From: Kiritimatiellia bacterium
GTDB lineage: Bacteria > Verrucomicrobiota > Kiritimatiellia > CAIQIC01 > Lenti-01
Assembly: GCA_018432565.1 (NCBI GenBank)
Contig: JAHDSS010000210.1
Span: 1-12,204 of the forward strand
DNA length: 12,204 bases
Direction: 5' to 3'
Position 1 is the first letter of the stretch, and each line of letters opens with the position of its first letter. The notes under the pieces were generated by a model, which was not told where the DNA came from, did not search any database, and worked only from the letters and a program-made list of their open reading frames with translations. Of the stretch, positions 1 through 7,492 are shown one piece after another. A program made the translations under genes and the position numbers.

Positions 1-1084
1 CCTGCTTGGTCCGGTAGGCGGCCAGCAGATTGCCGGCCACCATGAACAGCGCCGCCTTGACCAGCGAATGATTCACCGCATGCAGCAGCGCGCCGTACAA
101 CGCGGCGCCGCCCAGCCCCGCCCCCAGCGACAGCAGCCCCATGTGTTCCACGCTCGAATACGCCAGCAGACGCTTGTAGTCGGCCTGATTCACCAGAAAG
201 GCGGCGGCGATTCCCATGGACAACAGTCCGAATCCCGCCAGCAGGTTCCCGCTGAACCCGCCCAGCCCCGCCGCGCCGCAAATCGAATGCGCCCGCAGAA
301 TGCCCAGAAACGCGCAGTTCAGCAGCGCACCCGACAACAGGGCGGACACCGGACTGGGCGCCTCGCTGTGGGCATCGGGCAGCCAGGTGTGCATGGGCGC
401 CAGCCCCATCTTCGTACCGTAGCCCACCAGCAGCAGCACAAACGCGGCCTTCAGCCACGGCGTGCGCAGCGCCGTCCCCCGCGCCACCAGCTCGCGCACC
501 ACCAGGGTCCCGCCCGTGCCATCCGGGGCCGCCGACGCCACAACCAGCAGGAAGGTCCCCAACAGCGCCAGCGCAATGCCCACCGAGCAAACCAGCAGGT
601 ATTTCCACGTGGCCTCCAGCGAGCGCGGCTGGCGGTGAAAATAAATCAGCGGGGCCGTGGCCAGGGTCGTCGCTTCCACCGCGACCCACAGCACCCCCAG
701 GTGGCGGCTGGCCGCCACCAGCGTCATGGTCGCCAGAAACACCAGCAGACAGGCGGTGTGCACCGCTTCCGGCGCATTGACGAAGATCGACCCCGTGTCT
801 TCCTCGGCCTGGCGGCCGCGGGATTCGGCCCCCAGCCGGTGGGCCGCGTACACGGCCACCGCCCAAAACAGCAGGCTGGCAATCCCGAGAAACAGCCGCC
901 CCGCCGCATCAAAACCCAGCCACGCGTCCGGCGCACAGGCCGGCGGCCGGATCCAGCAGACCGCTGTCAGCGCAAAATGAATCGCGGCCGTCGCCACCAG
1001 CAGCGCGCGGCGCAACCGGTCGGACCGGATGGCCATGGCCATCCCCGCCGCCAACAGGGGAAGGAAGATCAAGGCCCAGGTCAT
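1..1084 (-). CDS. hyfF: Hydrogenase-4 component F-like antiporter subunit (partial, runs off left edge)
   Basis: This is the N-terminal 361 residues of a NuoL/M/N-type proton-translocating subunit of the HyfF branch; the rest lies left of position 1. The start is ATG at 1082-1084, overlapping the hyfE TGA in an ATGA junction, which implies translational coupling. The frame is open without interruption to the edge. Visible marks are the TM5 glutamate (E137 in WVAVEATT), a GYGTKMGLAPMHTWLPDAH block at 221-239 containing the conserved TM7 lysine K225, APSPVSALLSG at 242-252, KRLLAYSSVEHMG at 304-316, and LLHAVNHSLVK at 333-343 with H335, H339 and K343. By family knowledge these residues line the proton path. 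The position after hyfE supports HyfF over the homologous NuoM or MrpD. It should act in the cytoplasmic membrane as one of two antiporter-like pumps, the other being HyfB. Confidence 0.9.
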   Translation of the reverse strand, partial: MTWALIFLPLLAAGMAMAIRSDRLRRALLVATAAIHFALTAVCWIRPPACAPDAWLGFDAAGRLFLGIASLLFWAVAVYAAHRLGAESRGRQAEEDTGSIFVNAPEAVHTACLLVFLATMTLVAASRHLGVLWVAVEATTLATAPLIYFHRQPRSLEATWKYLLVCSVGIALALLGTFLLVVASAAPDGTGGTLVVRELVARGTALRTPWLKAAFVLLLVGYGTKMGLAPMHTWLPDAHSEAPSPVSALLSGALLNCAFLGILRAHSICGAAGLGGFSGNLLAGFGLLSMGIAAAFLVNQADYKRLLAYSSVEHMGLLSLGAGLGGAALYGALLHAVNHSLVKAALFMVAGNLLAAYRTKQ

Positions 1085-1731
1085 GGCGCCCCCTCCTTCA
1101 GCGCGGTCAACTGATCGGAATCGATGTGATCGAATTCCCGGTTGATATGGAACACCAGAATGCCCATCACAAACACCGCCACGAACACATCCAGCAGCAC
1201 CCCCAGTTCCACCAGCAGCGGCATGGCCTCCACCACCACCATGCCCAGCGCGAAAATCCCGTTTTCCATCACGATGTAGCCCAGCACCTGGGTGATCGCC
1301 TTGCGCCGCGCCATGATCAGAAACAACCCGGTCCAGAGCGTGAACAGCCCCGCCGGCACCAGCAGCGGCGACGGCGACTCCCACGGCAGGGGCAGCCGCG
1401 CGCCGAACGCAAACGCCGCCGCCAGCACCCCCGTCCCGATCAGCAGCGAGGGGATGTAGCCGATCAGCGGCTCGATCTCCCGCCGGACGTGAATCTCCCG
1501 CAGCGCCCGGTTCAGCAGCGCCGGAAACACAACCCCCTTGAGCGCCGCGCTGCCCGCCCCCAGCAGCAGCGCCGCCCCCGTCAGATGACCATGCGCCAGC
1601 CAGGGCAGCAGCCCCAGCGCAACGCCCTGCGCCGCCCCGATGCGGATGGCGTTCCGCAGCCGGCTGGATCCCAGCAGAAGCAGGTCCGTCAGGATCAGAA
1701 AAATCAATAAGATGCCGATTCCGTTTTGCAT
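1081..1731 (-). CDS. hyfE: Hydrogenase-4 component E (HyfE-like membrane subunit)
   Basis: A 216-residue, very hydrophobic protein of the HyfE family, the subunit that occupies the NuoK-like place in group 4 hydrogenase and formate hydrogenlyase complexes. Hydrophobic stretches cover roughly residues 2-21, 33-70, 88-110, 122-142, 149-169 and 172-195. Recognisable family marks are VLGYIVMENGIF at 149-160 with E156, PLLVELGVLLDVFVAVFVMG at 171-190 with E175 and D181, and a cytoplasmic tail beginning HINREFDHID at 195-204. The ATG at 1729-1731 sits 4 bp after the hyfC stop and has GGTGAAGCG just upstream, overlapping that stop. Its own stop overlaps the hyfF start. The length is typical of the family. 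It has no catalytic role of its own and is inferred to help carry ions within the membrane arm. Confidence 0.9.
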   Translation of the reverse strand: MQNGIGILLIFLILTDLLLLGSSRLRNAIRIGAAQGVALGLLPWLAHGHLTGAALLLGAGSAALKGVVFPALLNRALREIHVRREIEPLIGYIPSLLIGTGVLAAAFAFGARLPLPWESPSPLLVPAGLFTLWTGLFLIMARRKAITQVLGYIVMENGIFALGMVVVEAMPLLVELGVLLDVFVAVFVMGILVFHINREFDHIDSDQLTALKEGAP

Positions 1732-1735
1732 CGCT

Positions 1736-2644
1736 TCACCGAAACGTCAGCAACAAGCCCAGCGCACACAAGACGCCCGCGCCCACCAGCAGCTGCGGAA
1801 CCCGCAGCAGGCGCACCCGGGCCGTGACGGATTCCACCATGCCCGTCAGGATGGCCAGCGCCAGGATGGCTCCTGCCCCGGCCGCCAGACGGACCAGCGG
1901 CCCCGGCAGCGCCCCCAGCGGCAGCAGCCCGGCCCACAGCGCTCCCAGCACCCACAGTTTCAGCGCCGCCCCCCACTGGATGAATCCCAAATCCACGGCC
2001 CCGTGGTCCAGCACCATCACCTCGTGGATCATGGTCAGTTCCAGATGCGTGTTGGGATCGTCCACCGGAATCCGGCAGTTCTCCGCCAGGTAAAGAATGA
2101 AAAAGCCCGCGCCCAGCAGGATGCGCAACGGCAGCTCTCCGCCCGCCGCCAGCCCGGCGTAGATCGGCGACAGCGACAAACTCTGGGTCTCGCGCGCCAG
2201 CGCCGCCAGGCCGATCAGCAGCGCCGGCTCCGCGAAGACCGCAAACTGCACCTCGCGGCTGGCGCCCATCCCTTCAAAGCTCGACCCGGTATCCAGCGCG
2301 GCCGCCACCGTGAAGAACCGTCCCAGCCCCAGCAGATAGGCCATCAGAAGCCAGTCGCCGTCGAACGGCAGCGGCGCGGACACGGCGCCGAGCGGCATCA
2401 CCGCCAGCGCCGCAAGCAGGCAGGCGAAATTCACCAGCGGCCCCGCCCGAAACACCCAGGTGGTGGTCCGGCTGGCGATTCCCCCTTTGCGGAACAGCTT
2501 CCACAAGTCATGGTATCCCTGCAGCAGCGGCGGGCCGTTGCGCCCGGCAAAAAACGCCTTCACGCGGTTGATCACCCCCGGCAGCAGCGGCGACAGCGCC
2601 AGCGCCAGCACGGGATGAATCCAGGATGCCGCGCTCACGCCCAT
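1736..2644 (-). CDS. hyfC: Hydrogenase-4 component C / NuoH-like membrane subunit
   Basis: A 302-residue multi-spanning protein of the respiratory complex I subunit 1 (NuoH/HyfC/HycD) family, which anchors the peripheral catalytic arm to the membrane. Motifs seen are NRVKAFFAGRNGPPLLQGYH at 26-45, the conserved first cytoplasmic loop; GSSFEGMGASREVQFAVFAE at 120-139; AENCRIPVDDPNTHLELTM at 187-205 followed by IHEVMVLDHG, which is characteristic of the hydrogenase branch; and ESVTARVRLLRVPQ at 271-284. I chose ATG 2642-2644, which overlaps the end of hyfB by 10 bp and has a GGGATGGGC-like Shine-Dalgarno sequence. The ATG at 2651-2653 is an alternative and would add three residues. A longer in-frame extension exists but lies wholly inside hyfB and has no family similarity. 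hyfE follows after 4 bp. Confidence 0.92.
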   Translation of the reverse strand: MGVSAASWIHPVLALALSPLLPGVINRVKAFFAGRNGPPLLQGYHDLWKLFRKGGIASRTTTWVFRAGPLVNFACLLAALAVMPLGAVSAPLPFDGDWLLMAYLLGLGRFFTVAAALDTGSSFEGMGASREVQFAVFAEPALLIGLAALARETQSLSLSPIYAGLAAGGELPLRILLGAGFFILYLAENCRIPVDDPNTHLELTMIHEVMVLDHGAVDLGFIQWGAALKLWVLGALWAGLLPLGALPGPLVRLAAGAGAILALAILTGMVESVTARVRLLRVPQLLVGAGVLCALGLLLTFR

Positions 2645-4656
2645 AACGCCCATCCCAGCAGCAGTGCCAGCACCGCCACCAGATAAAATACATACCAGTG
2701 AACGCGGCCCTGCTGCAGCCAACGCAGCTGTCCCAGCCGTTCCGCCGCCGCCCGGAACAGCGGATCAAACAGCATCCGCCGCGCCACGTCCGGCGTGTCG
2801 GCATGATACGCGCCCGAGGCGGGATACACGCCCTGCGGAAGCTGACTCTCCACCCGCGGCCGCAGAATGCCCTCCGCGGCCTGCGTCAGCGGCTGGGCAA
2901 AACCCGTCGCCGTGTACTGCATGCTCGCCGCCGGCGCCGCATAGCCGCAGTCCCAGGTCACGGTTTCCCGGTTCGCCCGGCCCGCCAGCAGCCGGCGCCG
3001 CAGCGCGGCCAGCAGCAGCAGACCGCCCAGCAGCAGCGCCAGCACGCCGAACAGGGTCGCCGGCATCAGCACCCAGACGGCGCCGGGCGCGGCAACCGTT
3101 GACGGGTTGCCCGCCAGCATGGCCACGACCGGATCCATCGCCCGCAGCACCGTCCCGGCCAGCAGCCCGATCGCCAGGCACAGCGCGGCCAGAACCGCCA
3201 TCGGCGCCCGCATGGATCCGCCCACTTCCCGCGCCGCCGCCGCGGCCGCCGAGCGCGGCTCCCCCAGAAACACAATGCCAAACGCCTTGGCAAAACACGC
3301 CGCCGCCAGCCCCCCGATCAGCGCCAGCGCCGTCACAACCGTCACCCCGCCCAGGGCCGCGCTGCCGGACCCCAGAATGGCCTTGAACGCCCCCATGTAG
3401 ATCAGAAATTCGCTGGCAAACCCGTTGAAGGGCGGCAAGCCGCAAATCGCCGCCGACCCGACCAGAAACGCCGCGCCGGTCCACGGCATGCGTTTCATCG
3501 CCCCCCCCAGCCGTTCAATGTCCCGCGTGCCTGTCGCATGCGCCACCGCGCCCGCCCCGAGAAACAGCAGCCCCTTGAATATCGCGTGGTTCAGCACATG
3601 CAGCAATCCGCCGGCGAACCCCAGCGCGGCGAGAACCGGCATGCCGGCATGCACCCCCATCATCCCCAGGCCGATCCCCAGCGCTATGATGCCGATGTTC
3701 TCCACGCTGTGATACGCCAGCAGCCGCTTGAGATCATGCTGTGCCAGCGCAAACAGAACGCCCAGAATCCCCGATGCCGCGCCGATCCCCAGCACCAGCC
3801 AGGCGCACCAGCCCGGAACCGTCCCCAGAATCACCAGCAACCGCACGATCCCGTAGATCCCGGTTTTGATCATCACCCCCGACATCACCGCCGATACCGG
3901 GCTCGGCGCCGCCGGGTGGGCCTCCGGCAGCCAAACATGCAGGGGATACAGCCCGGCCTTGGTGCCGAACCCGGCCAGCCCCAGCACAAACAGCCCCCCC
4001 GCCATGCCCGCCGGAGCCGCATAGGTTCCGAAATCCTGCGACCCGGCCCCGCTCCCCAGCAGCACGAACAAACCGATCAGCAAAGCCGTGCCCAGGTGCG
4101 TGGCCACCAGATAAATCCAGCCCGCGTGCGCCGACCGGGAATCCGCCTCGTCAAAAATCACCAGGAAAAACGACGCGATCGTCATCGTCTCCCAAGCCGC
4201 CAGGAACAGCACCCCGTTGCGGGCCGCGACCACCAGCGCCATGCTGGCCACCAGCCCATTGAAGAACAGCCAAAAGCGCCCCGGATTGCGGCCTTTCCAC
4301 GGACGGAAATAGCCGATGGCATACAGCGCAGCCAGCCCCGACAGCAGGAACAGCGGAATCAGGAAAAAGGCGCTTAGGGGATCCAGGCCCAGACGGAATT
4401 CTCCGTACGGCATCCGCCATGGCCGCGCCACGGTCAGGTCCACCCTGCAGAGCAGCGCTCCGATCGCCCCCGCCAGTCCCGCGCCGCAGGCCACTCCCGC
4501 GCCGCCCGCGCCAAGGACGACCGCCCACCGCTCCGACCACCGTCCCGCCAGCAGTGATCCAACGCCGGACACGGCCAGGAGCGCCAACGCCCCCGCCAAG
4601 AGCCCAAACAGATAAATTCCTTCCAGCGGCATGGCGTAATGAACGAACATAGACAC
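2635..4656 (-). CDS. hyfB: Hydrogenase-4 component B-like antiporter subunit
   Basis: A 673-residue membrane protein, close to the usual length of HyfB/HycC, the larger antiporter-like subunit of formate hydrogenlyase and group 4 hydrogenases. The proton-antiporter domain covers about residues 125-420. It shows the TM5 glutamate (E156 in AAWETMTIASFF), FGTKAGLYPLHVWLPEAH at 230-247 with K233, SPVSAVMSGVMIKTG at 252-266 with K264, KRLLAYHSVENIG at 310-322, and LLHVLNHAIFKGLLFLGAGA at 351-370 with H353, H357 and K361. The C-terminal region carries TVTWDCGY and MQYTATGFAQP, which mark HyfB rather than NuoL. The start used is GTG 4654-4656, with GGGGTG five bases upstream. ATG at 4650 and ATG at 4632 are in frame and possible. 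It opens the hyfBCEF operon behind the promoter at 4700-4727. Confidence 0.92.
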   Translation of the reverse strand: MSMFVHYAMPLEGIYLFGLLAGALALLAVSGVGSLLAGRWSERWAVVLGAGGAGVACGAGLAGAIGALLCRVDLTVARPWRMPYGEFRLGLDPLSAFFLIPLFLLSGLAALYAIGYFRPWKGRNPGRFWLFFNGLVASMALVVAARNGVLFLAAWETMTIASFFLVIFDEADSRSAHAGWIYLVATHLGTALLIGLFVLLGSGAGSQDFGTYAAPAGMAGGLFVLGLAGFGTKAGLYPLHVWLPEAHPAAPSPVSAVMSGVMIKTGIYGIVRLLVILGTVPGWCAWLVLGIGAASGILGVLFALAQHDLKRLLAYHSVENIGIIALGIGLGMMGVHAGMPVLAALGFAGGLLHVLNHAIFKGLLFLGAGAVAHATGTRDIERLGGAMKRMPWTGAAFLVGSAAICGLPPFNGFASEFLIYMGAFKAILGSGSAALGGVTVVTALALIGGLAAACFAKAFGIVFLGEPRSAAAAAAREVGGSMRAPMAVLAALCLAIGLLAGTVLRAMDPVVAMLAGNPSTVAAPGAVWVLMPATLFGVLALLLGGLLLLAALRRRLLAGRANRETVTWDCGYAAPAASMQYTATGFAQPLTQAAEGILRPRVESQLPQGVYPASGAYHADTPDVARRMLFDPLFRAAAERLGQLRWLQQGRVHWYVFYLVAVLALLLGWALWA

Positions 4657-4663
4657 GAATACA

Positions 4664-4686
4664 CCCCGGCCAGAACTGGTCCGGGG
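4664..4686 (-). promoter_or_regulatory. Inverted repeat in the hyf leader overlapping the hyfB ribosome binding site
   Basis: On the minus strand the arms are CCCCGG-A-CCAG and CTGG-CCGGGG, ten pairs with one bulged base around a TT centre. The 3' arm contains the GGGG of the only Shine-Dalgarno-like sequence before the GTG start at 4656. In RNA the innermost pairs would open to form a loop, leaving a GC-rich stem that hides the ribosome binding site. It could instead be a DNA operator just downstream of the promoter. The pairing is seen in the sequence; a regulatory role is inference. Confidence 0.45.
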
Positions 4687-4699
4687 AAATCAACTGCGG

Positions 4700-4727
4700 C
4701 TTATACGCCGTTTCCAAGGCGTGTCAA
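4700..4727 (-). promoter_or_regulatory. Sigma70-type promoter of the hyf operon
   Basis: On the minus strand there is a perfect -35 box TTGACA (4722-4727), a 16-bp spacer, and a -10 box TATAAG (4700-4705, five of six bases of TATAAT). It lies 44 bp before the hyfB start and points toward it, in a region with no gene. Transcription would begin near 4693, so the inverted repeat at 4664-4686 would lie at the 5' end of the messenger. Confidence 0.7.
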
Positions 4728-4780
4728 GAACGACTCCCCGCCGCCCCGCCGCACGGAACGCAGTTCCAACCACCGTGAGT

Positions 4781-4808
4781 TGTCTCGGTTATAATTATAA
4801 GCGAGACA
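4781..4808. repeat. 28-bp AT-centred palindrome between recR and hyfB
   Basis: The outer arms TGTCTCG and CGAGACA flank the perfect 12-bp palindrome TTATAATTATAA. Only one opposing pair (positions 4788 and 4801) is mismatched. It is strikingly AT-rich at its centre in an otherwise GC-rich window and lies about 100 bp upstream of the predicted hyf start site. As RNA from recR it would form a hairpin, but no T-run follows on the minus strand, so it is a poor intrinsic terminator. An operator for a dimeric regulator is an alternative. Confidence 0.55.
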
Positions 4809-4824
4809 CCCCCCCCCTGCCCTA

Positions 4825-4852
4825 TGACCTCTGCTCTCTGACCTCTGACTCT
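4825..4852. repeat. Four-copy heptad tandem repeat after recR
   Basis: Four consecutive seven-base units are seen on the plus strand: TGACCTC, TGCTCTC, TGACCTC and TGACTCT. The array starts 4 bp downstream of the recR stop codon and is followed by a C9 tract at 4809-4817. I see no coding or structural role. It looks like low-complexity intergenic sequence. Confidence 0.5.
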
Positions 4853-4856
4853 TTCC

Positions 4857-5450
4857 TCACGCTTCCGTGCGCCCCCGGATGGCGCGGCCCAGTGTCACGG
4901 GATCGGAATAGGCAATGGCGCTTCCGGCCGGAATCCCCAGCGCCAGGCGGCTGATCTTCAGCGCGGGAAACTTCTGCGAAAGCACATGCCGCAGATAAGA
5001 GGCGGTTGCTTCGCTCTCCACATCGCAGTTGAGCGCCAGCAGCACTTCCTTCGCCTGCGCCGCGCGCTCCAGCAGCGCCGGCAGGCGAAGTTCCCCGATG
5101 CCCTCCCCGCGCATCGGCGAAAGCTTGCCCATCAGCGCGAAATACCGCCCGTGATATTCGCCGCTTCGCTCCAGCAGCGCGATGTCGGACGGATCCTCCA
5201 CCACGCACAGGATCGCGTCGTCGCGGCGCGCATCCGAACACAGCCGGCAGGGATTTTCGTCCTTCGCCGTCACGCTGCCGCACAGCGTGCAGGCCGTCAG
5301 CCGCGACCGCGCGGCCTCCACCGCCTCGGCCAGCTCGCGCGCCGCGCCCGACGGATTGCGCGCCAGATGCACCGCCAGCCGTTCGGCCGTCCGCCGGCCG
5401 ATTCCCGGCAGCTTGCATAACGCGTCCGTCAGTTGTCCCAGCGGATCCAC
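4857..5450 (-). CDS. recR: Recombination mediator protein RecR
   Basis: A 197-residue RecR, the usual length. With RecO and RecF (not in this window) it helps load RecA at single-strand gaps. In order: a helix-hairpin-helix region LPGIGRRTAERLAVHLA at 14-30; a four-cysteine zinc site C54, C57, C68, C71; a Toprim domain from about residue 78 with the glutamate in CVVED (82-86) and GKLSPMRGEG at 108-117; and the C-terminal YSDPVTLGRAIRGR at 181-194. Compared with the family as I know it, the EGE triplet after NCDV is ESE (145-147), and the usual GG(D/E)LEY reads GSAIAY (176-181). The start is GTG at 5448-5450, 7 bp after the ybaB stop; its Shine-Dalgarno sequence is weak, consistent with coupled translation. 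It is the last gene of dnaX-ybaB-recR. Confidence 0.95.
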   Translation of the reverse strand: MDPLGQLTDALCKLPGIGRRTAERLAVHLARNPSGAARELAEAVEAARSRLTACTLCGSVTAKDENPCRLCSDARRDDAILCVVEDPSDIALLERSGEYHGRYFALMGKLSPMRGEGIGELRLPALLERAAQAKEVLLALNCDVESEATASYLRHVLSQKFPALKISRLALGIPAGSAIAYSDPVTLGRAIRGRTEA

Positions 5451-5457
5451 TGCGAAC

Positions 5458-5772
5458 CTAGAACCCCAGCCCCGGCGGCAGGCCCATGCCCGCCGTCACC
5501 TTCTTCATTTCCGCGGCCGCCGTATCCTTGGCCAGCTCCTGCGCGCCCTGCACCGCCGCCAGCACCAGATCCTCCAGCATCTCCGCATCGCCGGATTCCA
5601 GCACCTTGGGATCGATCCGGACGGCTTTCACGCTTCCGTCGCCGGTGATCTTCACGGTCACGGCGCTTCCGCCGCTCTGAAATTCCAGCTCCTGCGCCGC
5701 CAGCGCTTCCTGCACCTTGGCCATGTTTTTCTGCATGTCCGCGGCCTGCTTCATCATTTTCATCATGTTCAC
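5458..5772 (-). CDS. ybaB: YbaB/EbfC family nucleoid-associated protein
   Basis: A 104-residue small protein of the YbaB/EbfC family, DNA-binding dimers that associate with the nucleoid. The N-terminal methionine- and lysine-rich helix (MNMMKMMKQAADMQKNMAKV, 1-20) is typical. It is followed by EFQSGGSAVTVKITGDGSVK at about 30-49, which forms the family's beta sheet, and a C-terminal helix rich in alanine. The start used is GTG at 5770-5772, since GAGGAG stands 10 bases upstream. The ATG at 5764-5766 is in frame but would put that site 16 bases away. It lies 18 bp after dnaX and 7 bp before recR. This order is conserved across many bacteria, which supports the assignment independently of the sequence. 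Confidence 0.93.
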   Translation of the reverse strand: MNMMKMMKQAADMQKNMAKVQEALAAQELEFQSGGSAVTVKITGDGSVKAVRIDPKVLESGDAEMLEDLVLAAVQGAQELAKDTAAAEMKKVTAGMGLPPGLGF

Positions 5773-5790
5773 GGGTCCAGATCTCCTCGC

Positions 5791-7437
5791 TTATTCGCGT
5801 ATCTCAATCACTTCGGCGTCGAATTCCGCCATGGTCTTTTTCACCGCGGGATCCTCCGCCAGCTTTTTCTTCGCCGGGCTTTTCTTCTTCGGCGGGGGCT
5901 CCGGGACGACTGCCGCCGGCGGCGCCGCCCCGCCGTTGCCGACGGGCACCTTGGGACGGTCCTCCACGACGAATCGAATGCCCACCGGACGGCGCAGCTC
6001 GTGGCGCACGGCCTGCTCGATGGCCTGCATCGCCCGGGGCGTCTGCACCCGCGGCAGGTGTTCTTCGAACTCCGGATCAAACCCCAGCACGACGTGATCG
6101 CCTTCGATCCGCAGCGGCTCGGCCTCCTTCAGATACGGCGCCGCCAGCTGCGCGGTTTCCGCCACCCGCTCCAGCACGGCGGCCCAGCCCTGCTTCAGCC
6201 GCGCCACTTCGCCCGCCCGGCCCGCCGCCGGGGGCGCCTCCGCCACGCGCGCCGGAGAAGAAGGATTCGCGGCGGACGGCGCCGGCGCGCCGCCGTCCGC
6301 CGGCCCCGCCTCGATCCGGGCAATCAGCTCGTCGAGGCTCACCACGGAGGCCGCCCGCGCCGCCTTCAGCAGCGCCACCTCCACGACCGTGCGGCGCGAC
6401 AGCGCAAACCGCGCCTGGTTCGCCGCCTCCGTCAGAATCTCCACCACCCGCAGCAGCTTCTCGCCGTCGGCCAGCGCCGCCTGCGCCTTCAGCCCGTCGA
6501 GCTGCGCTTCGGTCAGATCAAACGTTCCGGCCAGATCCGGCGCGTGCGTCCAGACCAGGAGGTTGCGGAAATGCCCCAGCAGTTCCTGCACCAGCCGCTG
6601 CAGGTCGCGCCCGCCCTCGTCCAGTTCGGACACGGTTTTCAGCGCTTCCGCCGAATCCCCCTTCAGCACCGCCGTCGCCAGCCGGTCGATCGTCGTCCAC
6701 GATACCAGCCCGAACACCCCCAGCACGTCGGCCTCCTCGACGGTTTCGCCGCGGAACGACACGATCTGATCCAGCGCCGATTCCGCGTCGCGCAGCCCGC
6801 CCTCCGCGCCGCGGGCGATTGCCAGCAGCGCTTCCGGGCTTACGGTCCATTTTTCCGCCCTGGCGATCTCCTCCAGCCGCCCGACGATCTCCTTCAGCCC
6901 GATGCGCCGCAGGTCGAACCGCTGGCAGCGCGACAGAATGGTCGCCGGCACCTTGTGAACATCGGTGGTCGCCAGCAGGAACTTCACGTGCGCCGGCGGC
7001 TCCTCCAGGGTCTTCAGCAGGGCGTTGAACGCCCCGGTGCTCAGCATGTGCACTTCGTCAATGATGTACACCTTGAACGGCCCCCGCGCCGGCGCGTAGC
7101 GCACGTTGTCGCGCAGTTCGCGCACATGGTCCACCTGCGTGTTGGACGCCGCATCGATTTCCACCACGTCCAGGCTGTTGCCCGCGGCGATCTCGCGGCA
7201 GGAATCGCAGGCATCGCACGGATCCGGATTGTCGCCGCGCTTCTGGCAGTTCAGCGCCTTGGCCAGCAGCCGCGCCGTGGTCGTCTTGCCCGTGCCCCGC
7301 GGCCCCACGAACAGGTAAGCGTGCGCCACGCGGTTCGTCCGGATCGCCCGGGTCAGGGTCTGGATGACATGCCCCTGCCCGACGACTTCCTCGAATTGCT
7401 GCGGACGCCATTTCCGCGCCAGTACTTCGTACGCCAT
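5791..7437 (-). CDS. dnaX: DNA polymerase III subunit gamma/tau
   Basis: A 548-residue clamp-loader ATPase subunit, which helps load the sliding clamp at the replication fork. It begins MAYEVLARKWRPQQFEEVVG, the classic DnaX start, at ATG 7435-7437 with GGGAGAA about 7 bases upstream. An in-frame extension upstream runs through the SRP RNA and is not coding. Seen: Walker A GPRGTGKT at 45-52; zinc-module cysteines C64, C74, C77, C80; Walker B IIDEVH at 125-130; sensor 1 LLATTD at 154-159; and the SRC arginine finger at 169-171. Clamp-loader domain III spans about 245-365. A proline/alanine-rich linker (380-408) leads to a tau-like C-terminal domain ending in a lysine-rich stretch (PPPKKKSPAKKK). 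No convincing A-AAA-AAG frameshift site is present, so a short gamma form is not predicted. ybaB follows after 18 bp. Confidence 0.96.
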   Translation of the reverse strand: MAYEVLARKWRPQQFEEVVGQGHVIQTLTRAIRTNRVAHAYLFVGPRGTGKTTTARLLAKALNCQKRGDNPDPCDACDSCREIAAGNSLDVVEIDAASNTQVDHVRELRDNVRYAPARGPFKVYIIDEVHMLSTGAFNALLKTLEEPPAHVKFLLATTDVHKVPATILSRCQRFDLRRIGLKEIVGRLEEIARAEKWTVSPEALLAIARGAEGGLRDAESALDQIVSFRGETVEEADVLGVFGLVSWTTIDRLATAVLKGDSAEALKTVSELDEGGRDLQRLVQELLGHFRNLLVWTHAPDLAGTFDLTEAQLDGLKAQAALADGEKLLRVVEILTEAANQARFALSRRTVVEVALLKAARAASVVSLDELIARIEAGPADGGAPAPSAANPSSPARVAEAPPAAGRAGEVARLKQGWAAVLERVAETAQLAAPYLKEAEPLRIEGDHVVLGFDPEFEEHLPRVQTPRAMQAIEQAVRHELRRPVGIRFVVEDRPKVPVGNGGAAPPAAVVPEPPPKKKSPAKKKLAEDPAVKKTMAEFDAEVIEIRE

Positions 7438-7492
7438 GGTTGTTCTCCCGACGGGATTGCGGATCGCGCCCCGTCCGAGCCGGCCGCCACGG

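Noticed and set aside
4755..4767. Short inverted repeat GGAAC-GCA-GTTCC.
   Set aside because: Five-base arms are expected by chance at this composition, and its placement gives no added support.
4781..4808. Intrinsic terminator for recR.
   Set aside because: The hairpin is followed on the minus strand by ACTCACGG, with no T-run, and its centre is AT-rich rather than GC-rich.
5840..5900. Programmed -1 frameshift in dnaX producing gamma.
   Set aside because: The lysine codons give G-AAA-AAG rather than the slippery A-AAA-AAG. They lie close to the C terminus, so the product would barely differ, and I see no clear stimulatory hairpin.
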